From positions 4,764,001-4,828,000 of the forward strand of contig NZ_CP061947.1 in NCBI RefSeq assembly GCF_014838715.1: a stretch of 64,000 nucleotides of DNA, read 5' to 3'. The stretch is from Algoriphagus sp. Y33. GTDB lineage: Bacteria > Bacteroidota > Bacteroidia > Cytophagales > Cyclobacteriaceae. Shown here one piece after another: positions 8,439-15,092 of the stretch. The position numbers and the translations under genes were made by a program. Each line of letters begins with the position of its first letter. Positions within the stretch are counted from its first letter, which is position 1. The notes beneath the pieces are model-generated. The model saw nothing but the letters and a program-made list of their open reading frames with translations. It made no database searches and was not told the origin of the DNA.

Positions 8439-9038
8439 ATGAAACGATTATCTAAAAAAAATGAAATTAGTCTACTCACCTTTGGTAAGACGCTTGTTTT
8501 GTGTGCTTTTATCTCACTAACTAGTTGTGTTGGGAATAATGATGAAGACGTTCTTTCTAATACTGCTGATCTTTATGAAGAAAGCATATTGGTGGACATA
8601 AGCACCGGAAACAAACTTATTTTACAAAGAGAAAGTAATGATAATGACTGGGAATTTCAAAATAAGGAAAAAGTTAAAGAATACTTTAACAATAGGTTTC
8701 CTGTGCTTGCAAAGCAAGTAAAAAAGTATGATGAATTCACTATTGATATAAACAGAGAGGACAACAGTATTATGGCTATAATAGCAACTGGTCTAGACTC
8801 TGAAAATAAAAAAATTTCCTTGGCCGTTAATTTCAAAACATCTCCTAACCTTCGGATAGAGAATATACCTGATTCATATGTCATTTATCAGTCAGAAGAA
8901 ACTCATACATGCACAGGTGCCCCATGCAGTAGCTGCGGTTTTGAACGTGATCAAATTGGAAGAATTATTGGCTGCCTCTGCTTCTCCGGAGGTGGTACAT
9001 GTAACCATACAGTTACTTCCTCAGGAGGAAAGGACTAA
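8439..9038 (+). CDS. Lipoprotein with six-cysteine C-terminal domain, function unknown
   Basis: 199 residues. Basic N-terminus, hydrophobic helix and lipobox SLTSC (Cys30). Residues 40-150 are Asp/Glu/Lys-rich, with predicted mixed strands and helices. The C-terminal 45 residues carry Cys158, 163, 166, 179, 181 and 188 in the pattern C-x4-C-x2-C-x12-C-x-C-x6-C with Gly-rich turns (FSGGGTCNH), which suggests a disulfide-stabilised or metal-binding knot. No known family recognised. The gene is A+T rich, like the following sulfatase-fold gene and unlike the rest of the window, pointing to transfer. A perfect palindromic terminator follows its stop. Confidence 0.7.
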   Translation: MKRLSKKNEISLLTFGKTLVLCAFISLTSCVGNNDEDVLSNTADLYEESILVDISTGNKLILQRESNDNDWEFQNKEKVKEYFNNRFPVLAKQVKKYDEFTIDINREDNSIMAIIATGLDSENKKISLAVNFKTSPNLRIENIPDSYVIYQSEETHTCTGAPCSSCGFERDQIGRIIGCLCFSGGGTCNHTVTSSGGKD

Positions 9039-9051
9039 AAACACCGTAATT

Positions 9052-9087
9052 AAAACCTTTCAAGATTATAATCTTGAAAGGTTTTTT
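9052..9087 (+). terminator. Perfect 17-bp palindrome with T tail, between lipoprotein and sulfatase genes
   Basis: Arms 9052-9068 and 9069-9085 are exact reverse complements with no loop on paper; T-run at 9082-9087. It begins 13 bp after the lipoprotein stop and ends 9 bp before the ATG of the next gene, so it could both end transcription and hide the ribosome-binding region of the downstream gene. Confidence 0.8.
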
Positions 9088-9096
9088 AAAGAATAA

Positions 9097-10833
9097 ATGA
9101 ACATATTTGACCATAGTATTCTACAGACTGGCACAGTTCTGATTCTACACCTTTATATACTTATTAGCATATTGTTTTTGCTTAATATCTTTTATTTAAT
9201 CATTATTAAAATCGAGCTAATTTTATTCAAAAAAAGAACAACTATATTTAGTTCAATATTCATCTGGACATCTATTTGGATGTTAATAATTATATATTTT
9301 CTACATTTCATAGGAAATTATTTTTGGAACGACCACATATCCATAAAAATAATTCTATCATCCATAAGACATGTCCCTGAATTAAACAAATCGCTACCTT
9401 TTGACTTCGGAATACTTTATATTTTGAGTTTGCTTATTGCCGTCCTAAGCTTAGCCTGGATCTTATTAAATTCTACTCGAGTAAGCTATATAATATTAAA
9501 ATTCAACCCACTATTTTTTTCAAACAAAGTTAAAACAACTATATATATTCTAGTAATCAACTGTGTTCTTTGCTTGTCAGTTGGTGAAAAATCGCTAGTT
9601 ACAATTATATATAAAGATCCAATAATTTCTTTTTTTAATTTAAACAAAACGACGAGGGTTGAACTCACCGAATATGACGAAAGTTTACGCAAAGAAACTT
9701 TTGACGACAGCTACAAAACCCCTTCATTTCGTAAAAAAAATATAATTCTAATAATCGTAGATGCCTTAAGAGCATCCAACTTGAATATCTACGGATATCA
9801 CAAGAGTACCACTCCTTTCCTAGACAGTTTATATAAAAATGAGATGCTTTTGAAAGTGGATTTTGCCACTTCTACATATAATTATACTACAAAAAGCATT
9901 GAAAGTATTCTATACGGAGATATTAATATAAACAATGAAGAAAAAGGAATTAGAATTCATGACATATTAAAGAAAAATGGCTATAAAGTAAACTTTATTT
10001 TGTCTGGACTACATAAAGACTGGTATAATTTAAGCACTTATTATGGCAATGGTATAGATATTTATTTCGAGGGTATTGATTCAAAGAAGTATGATCCAAA
10101 CAATGATTTAGGAGTATTGGAAAATTTATCTAAAATAGCTGACTTTACTTCTAGTGGGGAATCATTTTTCTATCTACATTTAATGAGTGTTCACAGTGTC
10201 GGAACTATTAATCAACAGTTCAAAAAGTATTCTCCATATTCGTTTGAATATTTGTTTGAAAATCAAGGTGACAGATTAAAAGCTTACACAAACAATTATG
10301 ACAATGGGATTTTGCAAGCGGATTATATCATAAAGAAGATTTTTGAGATTTTAGATCAAAAGGGATACTTAGAAAACTCAACAGTCTTTATTACCTCTGA
10401 CCATGGCGAATCTTTGGGTGAAAACAACTATTTGGGTCATGGATATTTCTTGAATATTAATGAAATAAGCATTCCTTTTTTAATTTATGATGATAGTCAA
10501 TACTCCTATAGGAATTTAAAGTACTTAACACAGATTGATATTGCCCCAACAATTCTTCATAGAATTGGGATTCATCCGCCATCAGTTTGGAAGGGTAGAT
10601 CTATCCTGAATGAATTTGAACCTAAGCTTTCTAATCATATTGGAAACGGAGATTATTCTATAATAAAAGCTGATTCAAGTCTCTTTATTAAATACTCCAG
10701 AAAGATCATGAAGGACAAAGGAACCGAATACATAGATTTTCTAGATGAAAATGGAAATCGACTTTCTAGAAAACAAGATTTGAATGATACTGTTTTATCT
10801 AGCCTTAGAGATGCATTTGATAGCCTACAATAG
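9097..10833 (+). CDS. Membrane-anchored sulfatase-fold hydrolase/transferase (LTA synthase / EptA-like architecture)
   Basis: 578 residues. Four to five N-terminal transmembrane helices (about 10-165), then a sulfatase/alkaline-phosphatase-fold domain (about 212-530). Metal-site motifs: IILIIVDALRAS (Asp222), NIYGYHKSTTPFLDSL, and ITSDHGESLGEN about residue 440. The nucleophile position is most likely Thr264 in YNYTTKSIES, as in phosphoethanolamine or phosphoglycerol transferases, rather than the Cys/Ser of true sulfatases (inference from motif alignment). It probably modifies lipids or glycans on the outer face of the inner membrane. Codons are strongly A/T-biased, like the lipoprotein gene before it. 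Confidence 0.8.
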   Translation: MNIFDHSILQTGTVLILHLYILISILFLLNIFYLIIIKIELILFKKRTTIFSSIFIWTSIWMLIIIYFLHFIGNYFWNDHISIKIILSSIRHVPELNKSLPFDFGILYILSLLIAVLSLAWILLNSTRVSYIILKFNPLFFSNKVKTTIYILVINCVLCLSVGEKSLVTIIYKDPIISFFNLNKTTRVELTEYDESLRKETFDDSYKTPSFRKKNIILIIVDALRASNLNIYGYHKSTTPFLDSLYKNEMLLKVDFATSTYNYTTKSIESILYGDININNEEKGIRIHDILKKNGYKVNFILSGLHKDWYNLSTYYGNGIDIYFEGIDSKKYDPNNDLGVLENLSKIADFTSSGESFFYLHLMSVHSVGTINQQFKKYSPYSFEYLFENQGDRLKAYTNNYDNGILQADYIIKKIFEILDQKGYLENSTVFITSDHGESLGENNYLGHGYFLNINEISIPFLIYDDSQYSYRNLKYLTQIDIAPTILHRIGIHPPSVWKGRSILNEFEPKLSNHIGNGDYSIIKADSSLFIKYSRKIMKDKGTEYIDFLDENGNRLSRKQDLNDTVLSSLRDAFDSLQ

Positions 10834-10860
10834 GCATAATTTTTAGATCTAATTTAGGTG

Positions 10861-10893
10861 TTGAATTTCGTAAAAGTTATAAATTTATCTTTG
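10861..10893 (+). promoter_or_regulatory. Bacteroidota-type promoter, probably left over from a susC-like gene
   Basis: TTG at 10861-10863, 22-bp spacer, TATCTTTG (10886-10893), which fits TAnnTTTG. It lies about 100 bp before the SusD remnant and may now drive the phosphatase gene at 11187. Confidence 0.45.
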
Positions 10894-10992
10894 CAGACGC
10901 TATTCAATTTAACGAATCTGGACGTCACATTTTCCGGATAGTAAAACAGCTTTTAGGAACCACTTAGCACTCAGTTAAAAAGACCAAAATAG

Positions 10993-11106
10993 GATGATGG
11001 AAATCTCTATCGTACTTTTGAAGAACCGAAATATTACTACCATCCTATTCCCATTCAGCAAGTGACGCTGAATCCCAATCTTACCCAGATTTTCGGTTGG
11101 AATTAA
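10993..11106 (+). pseudogene. C-terminal remnant of a SusD/RagB-family lipoprotein gene
   Basis: Thirty-seven codons open directly after a TAG at 10990 and end at TAA 11104. The translated end, with YYYHPIPIQQVTLNPNLTQ followed by IFGWN, is the characteristic SusD C-terminus, where an N-P-x-L-x-Q-N/I-x-G-W-x motif closes the protein. The rest of susD, and presumably susC before it, is gone. Phosphatase-fold genes such as the next one often follow susCD pairs, so the context fits a deletion. Confidence 0.75.
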
Positions 11107-11186
11107 TACAGGATTTAGAACAACATGGCCTACCGGGAGCGGTGGGCTACTTTTATACTTTTACAATAACGAATTATTAGCTAAGA

Positions 11187-12413
11187 ATGAAAAGAATACT
11201 AATGCTTGCAGTGATGTCTTTGTTTTTATCGCAGGGATATGCTCAAAAAAACGCAAAGAAGGCATTGTTTGTAATTCTGGATGGGATTCCCGCAGATGTT
11301 CTTGATACCGTAGCGACTCCCAATATTGACAAGATCATCGCAGAGGGAGGGTACACTATAGCCACTATGGGTGGGGAAGTTGGAGGATATTCTGAGACTC
11401 CGACGATCTCAGCCGTTGGATACAATTCCTTGCTTACCGGAGTCTGGGCGAATAAACACAATGTATGGGGAAATGACATAGAAGCTCCAAACTATAATTA
11501 TTGGACGATTTTCCGGATGCTGAAGGAAACAGACCCTACCAAGAAAACAGCGATATATTCTACGTGGCTGGACAATAGAACCAAATTGGCGGGAGCAAGT
11601 TTGCCGGGAACCGGAAACTTCACCTTTGACTACTATTTTGATGGAATGGAGCTGGACAGTATGAACTTCCCACATGGAGATGACCGGCTATATATCTATC
11701 AAATAGATGAAGTGGTGTCCAAAGAGGCTGCACGCTATATTTCAGCAGAAGCGCCCGATCTATCTTGGATGTACTTGGAATATACTGACGATATGGGGCA
11801 TAGCTATGGCAATAGTCCCCAGATGAGTGATGGAGTACAAAAAGCAGACGTTCAGATAGGAAGAGTTTGGGAAGCCATTCAGTACCGGGAAAAGAACTTC
11901 AAAGAAGATTGGCTGATCATAATCACCACCGATCATGGTCGGGAAGATGATGGATTTGGACATGGCGGTCAATCCGAAAGAGAGCGAAGGATTTGGATTG
12001 TGACAAATTCAAAAGAGACAAATACACACTTCAGGCAGGAGCCTGAAATGGTGGATATACTCCCTTCCATCGCTTACCACTTAGGCTTGAAAATCCCTAA
12101 AAAAATAGCAATGGAGCTTGATGGTGCTCCATTCATCGGCCATGTGGATGCGAGTGATCTTAAAGCCGAACTAAGAAACGGAGAGATCTCCGTGACTTGG
12201 AAAGCACTTTCTGAAGGTCAGACTGGAAGAGTGTGGGTATCCACCACCAATGAGTTCAAAACCGGGGGCTTGGACAATTATTGGCTTGTAGGCGAAGTTG
12301 ATTTGGCAGATGGGAGCAAGACATTTTCTCTTAATGGAACACAGTCCGAAATCTTCAAAGTAGTGCTGGAAACTCCGTCTGGGTATCTAAACTATTGGCT
12401 GGTGAACCAATAA
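11187..12413 (+). CDS. Secreted type I phosphodiesterase / alkaline-phosphatase-fold enzyme
   Basis: 408 residues with a signal peptide (1-19, GYAQ). Alkaline-phosphatase superfamily motifs in order: LFVILDGIPADVLD (Asp32), nucleophile region ETPTISAVGYNSLLTG (Thr/Ser 73-75), YTDDMGHSYG, TTDHGREDDGFGHGG. A C-terminal all-beta segment (about 320-408) resembles a fibronectin-type or accessory domain. Likely a periplasmic phosphodiesterase or phosphatase releasing phosphate from nucleotides or glycans. Formerly downstream of a susCD pair, of which only a remnant remains. Confidence 0.85.
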   Translation: MKRILMLAVMSLFLSQGYAQKNAKKALFVILDGIPADVLDTVATPNIDKIIAEGGYTIATMGGEVGGYSETPTISAVGYNSLLTGVWANKHNVWGNDIEAPNYNYWTIFRMLKETDPTKKTAIYSTWLDNRTKLAGASLPGTGNFTFDYYFDGMELDSMNFPHGDDRLYIYQIDEVVSKEAARYISAEAPDLSWMYLEYTDDMGHSYGNSPQMSDGVQKADVQIGRVWEAIQYREKNFKEDWLIIITTDHGREDDGFGHGGQSERERRIWIVTNSKETNTHFRQEPEMVDILPSIAYHLGLKIPKKIAMELDGAPFIGHVDASDLKAELRNGEISVTWKALSEGQTGRVWVSTTNEFKTGGLDNYWLVGEVDLADGSKTFSLNGTQSEIFKVVLETPSGYLNYWLVNQ

Positions 12414-12538
12414 GATTATACGTGTACCCGCTTAACTGTACGTGCGTATTTTGAGTTAATGCTAGAAGTTCAAATTTGGCAATTCCCTCTGCCGCGGCGG
12501 AGGGCGAGAGCCTGTCACGACATTTGTTCTTCAACGGC

Positions 12539-12596
12539 CATCCCGATTAGTCGGAGCAGGCTATGGAATCCCGCATGCGTTATAATCACCCCAGTG
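12539..12596 (+). repeat. Copy of a dispersed intergenic repeat
   Basis: Contains CCCGATTA, CAGGCTATG and ATCCCGCATGCGTTATAATC. Related sequence lies in the gap at 45735-45793 (same orientation) and at 37833-37883 (opposite orientation). No coding content. Confidence 0.55.
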
Positions 12597-12613
12597 TGTG
12601 TCGTTTGCGTCAT

Positions 12614-12636
12614 GCCTGTCTGACAGGTAGACAGGC
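12614..12636. repeat. GC-rich short palindrome
   Basis: GCCTGTCT (12614-12621), 7-bp loop, AGACAGGC (12629-12636). Similar GC-rich palindromes occur at 14196-14215 and 53339-53358. Confidence 0.6.
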
Positions 12637-12740
12637 TTGGACTTGTTGAAATACGGGCAACTCAATGTTTGCTATGCTTCTCCTATGTTAGCAAAAGTAT
12701 AAAAAAGCACCTCTTTAACTGATTATATTTATTGTAAAGT

Positions 12741-12954
12741 GGTGGGGGATGAGAGCCTATATGTGACTAAATAATCTCAAGATATATTCGCACATAGATA
12801 TTGCCTCATCCTCTTCTTTCTCTTGGAGTTTAAACAGAATGTAAAGCGTGCCGGTAAGCTTTTTTGCGTTTGGTAACAGCTTGAATGTCGACAAGGAGAC
12901 AAAACGGAAGGGAGACATCCACTTTCACTTTCTTTAGTTCTAACCATTTATTTT
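12741..12954 (+). ncRNA. Candidate bridge RNA region of the IS110-family element
   Basis: About 210 bp of structured, non-coding sequence directly before the transposase. GGATGAG (12747-12753) pairs with CTCATCC (12805-12811), and further in ATGTG (12761-12765) pairs with CACAT (12791-12795), giving a long hairpin with internal loops and a 25-nt apical loop. A second, smaller pairing is AAGCT (12856-12860) with AGCTT (12878-12882). IS110-group elements are known to encode a guide (bridge) RNA in the upstream non-coding end. The assignment here is by position and fold only; guide loops were not matched to the insertion site. Confidence 0.45.
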
Positions 12955-14004
12955 ATGAATGTGATCAAACAAACCGTTGGAGTAGATGTAGCCCAGAAGG
13001 AATTGGTCTGTGTAGTTGGGGTCCTTCTTGATGATTTTAGTGTATCTCTGAAAGCCAGAAAAGCGTTCGCAAACAACATGTCAGGATTTAAGGCTTTTCT
13101 CAAGTGGGCAAAGTCATTTACCGAAGCATCCCTAGACCTAACAGCAGTATTAGAAGCAACGGGAGTTTACCATGAGAAATTCGTCCACTGGTTGGTGGGA
13201 CAAGAGCAGCAGGTTGCCATCGTTCTGCCCAACAAAATCAGTAATTACATGCGGACGTTATCCATCAAGACCATTACAGACAATACCGCCGCTGAAGCCA
13301 TCGCCCAGTTTGGTCTTGAAAGTAAACTAGAGACCTGGACTCCACCAAAACCCATCTTTAGAAAACTTAAACAGCTTACCCGGGAAAGAGACCAGACCGT
13401 CTGTGAAAGGGTTGTTGTCGCCAATCAACTGCATGCCCAAAATGCAGAGGCTTTTTCGAATGCCAATAGCCTAAAACGACTAAAGGCCCGAAAAGCATTA
13501 CTTCATAAACAGGAAAAGGAAATCAAGAAGGAAATCCATTTATTGGTTAAGTCCGATCCAAATCTGGAGGAGAACATCAGTTATATGACTTCAATTCCAG
13601 GTGTGGGGGAATTAACAGCAGTAATTGCTTTAGCAGAAACAAACGGGTTTGAGCTGGTCATGAACAAACGGCAGCTAGTCAGCTACGCAGGCTTGGATAT
13701 AAGAGAAAAACAGTCCGGAACTTCCGTCAAAGGGAAACCCAAAATCTCTAAAAAAGGAAATAGACACCTTCGCAAATCAGTGCATTTACCAGCTCTCTGT
13801 GCCATCAAGAATTGTTCGTTATACAAGAATAACTTTGCGAGACTAGTCGGAAGACACGGTATAAAAATGAAAGCTGTCGTGGCTGTTCAGCGAAAAATCC
13901 TAGAGTTGATGTACATCCTGTATAAAACCAAAACAGTCTTTGAGCTGGAGTATGAACTAAAAAAGGAGCAACAACCTGATGCTGCTACTCCTTTAACAGT
14001 CTAG
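12955..14004 (+). CDS. IS110-family transposase (DEDD / serine recombinase type)
   Basis: 349 residues, full family length. N-terminal DEDD RuvC-like domain: GVDVAQKE with Asp11, VLEATGVYHE, and DNTAAEAIAQF. Central coiled region (about 155-205). C-terminal Transposase_20 domain (about 210-310): YMTSIPGVGELTA, LVSYAGLDIREKQSG, and KISKKGNRHLRK, which holds the conserved serine used in strand exchange. No frameshift or stop, so it looks functional. The 270-bp non-coding leader fits the IS110 subgroup, where the RNA guide lies upstream. Confidence 0.93.
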   Translation: MNVIKQTVGVDVAQKELVCVVGVLLDDFSVSLKARKAFANNMSGFKAFLKWAKSFTEASLDLTAVLEATGVYHEKFVHWLVGQEQQVAIVLPNKISNYMRTLSIKTITDNTAAEAIAQFGLESKLETWTPPKPIFRKLKQLTRERDQTVCERVVVANQLHAQNAEAFSNANSLKRLKARKALLHKQEKEIKKEIHLLVKSDPNLEENISYMTSIPGVGELTAVIALAETNGFELVMNKRQLVSYAGLDIREKQSGTSVKGKPKISKKGNRHLRKSVHLPALCAIKNCSLYKNNFARLVGRHGIKMKAVVAVQRKILELMYILYKTKTVFELEYELKKEQQPDAATPLTV

Positions 14005-14130
14005 CTTATGCTGACTTGGAAATTAAATTTAAGAAAATATCGATTTCTAATAGGGTTTTAACACAGAATCTATGTGGTTCAAAAAAATGATCAATTTTCA
14101 AATTTAATGGTCAAGGAAAAGCCAACTCTA

Positions 14131-14168
14131 ACCTTTGTGCTCCTTGGTGGACTCTTTGTGGTTAAAAA
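14131..14168 (+). repeat. Short interspersed repeat of the CTTTGTGGTTAAAA type
   Basis: CTTTGTG occurs twice (14133-14139 and 14154-14160) and the second copy is followed by GTTAAAA. Similar tandem-like spacer repeats are widespread in Bacteroidota intergenic regions (general knowledge). No function seen. Confidence 0.35.
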
Positions 14169-14195
14169 AAACACCACCTAATTCAAGCCTCCTGA

Positions 14196-14215
14196 CCTGC
14201 CTGATGGCAGGCAGG
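14196..14215. repeat. GC-rich short palindrome
   Basis: CCTGCCTG (14196-14203), loop ATGG, CAGGCAGG (14208-14215). Same class as the palindrome at 12614. It lies 31 bp after the convergent gene end at 14246 and could also act as an RNA hairpin. Confidence 0.6.
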
Positions 14216-14245
14216 CTCGATTTCATCAAAAAAACCATAAAAATG

Positions 14246-14959
14246 TTAAATCCCTTGTGGCTCGTCGAAATTGGAATTTGGTGTTATTGGTAAATCTAAC
14301 ATTTCGGGAAGTCTATTTTCGACTTCCATCATAATCTGCTCTCTTTTAAAGTAATCGCTAATGACCTTGAATGCCAACAACCCTACAATGATTTCCAATA
14401 TTCCTGCGCCAATAGCCACCTGAGTCAGTTCTATCATATCATCTAACGTATCCTCTGCCATTTTACTGACGATTCTTCCAACAACTGTGGAAATAATCCA
14501 AAGGATCCACCACGCAAGCAAGTATCTATCATGATCTCTTTCCACATCTATACCTTTCATTTTCAACCAGAATGCACTCTCTGAGTAGAGTTCCTTCATG
14601 ATCTTATAAGGTCTAACTAGATTCAAGAAAGGAACAAACCAAGAACCAACTGCCCATCCTTCATTAAATTCTAGAGTTTTTAGTTTCTGATGGAGATTAA
14701 AATAAGCCCTTCTAAACCAAAACAAAAATGAGATAGCAGCCAGTATCATGCATAAAAAATACACTATGACAATAATTTCTTGTCTGGTGTCATTCATCTC
14801 TGCTTCAAACATATCCACCTCTGCTCCACTACTCCATCTCAATAGTAACTCCAGCTGGAATATATTTGAGACAGTCAAAATAACGGTAAGAGTAATTGCT
14901 AGCGATAGTCCTATTTTAGCCCATTTGCCACGCTCTTGGTTGTCACGAAATTTTTTCAT
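14246..14959 (-). CDS. DUF4328 integral membrane protein
   Basis: 237 residues with about five transmembrane helices. The centre contains the DUF4328 signature: FWFRRAYFNLH, EGWAVGSWFVPFLNLVRPY and KIMKELYSES. The C-terminal tail (about 205-237) is hydrophilic and acidic. The function of the family is unknown. It stands alone between the IS element and the MuiA-like gene, with repeats on its downstream side. Confidence 0.85.
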   Translation of the reverse strand: MKKFRDNQERGKWAKIGLSLAITLTVILTVSNIFQLELLLRWSSGAEVDMFEAEMNDTRQEIIVIVYFLCMILAAISFLFWFRRAYFNLHQKLKTLEFNEGWAVGSWFVPFLNLVRPYKIMKELYSESAFWLKMKGIDVERDHDRYLLAWWILWIISTVVGRIVSKMAEDTLDDMIELTQVAIGAGILEIIVGLLAFKVISDYFKREQIMMEVENRLPEMLDLPITPNSNFDEPQGI

Positions 14960-15092
14960 TCTGTTACCTCTAATAAAAGTGATTGTTTTTGCCTAGTCAA
15001 AATTTTATGTACGGAAAAAATATTCATTATTCCCAATAAGAAATCAGCTGTAATTAATCAGAAAATTCCCATTAAAAAAAGTGTAGCGTTAA

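Larger units (their letters stand above)
12741..14004 (+). mobile_element. IS110-family insertion sequence (minimum extent)
   Basis: Defined by the transposase gene plus the structured upstream segment. IS110 elements usually lack terminal inverted repeats and target duplications, and none could be found here, so the true ends are not known; they probably lie within 12680-12745 and 14005-14060. It sits in a gap rich in repeats. Confidence 0.65.

Noticed and set aside
8439..9038. Ribosomally made, modified peptide precursor
   Set aside because: The protein is a 199-residue lipoprotein and no radical-SAM, lanthipeptide or other maturation enzyme is adjacent.
12741..14060. Exact ends of the IS110 element
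   Set aside because: No terminal repeats or duplicated target found; only minimum limits are given.
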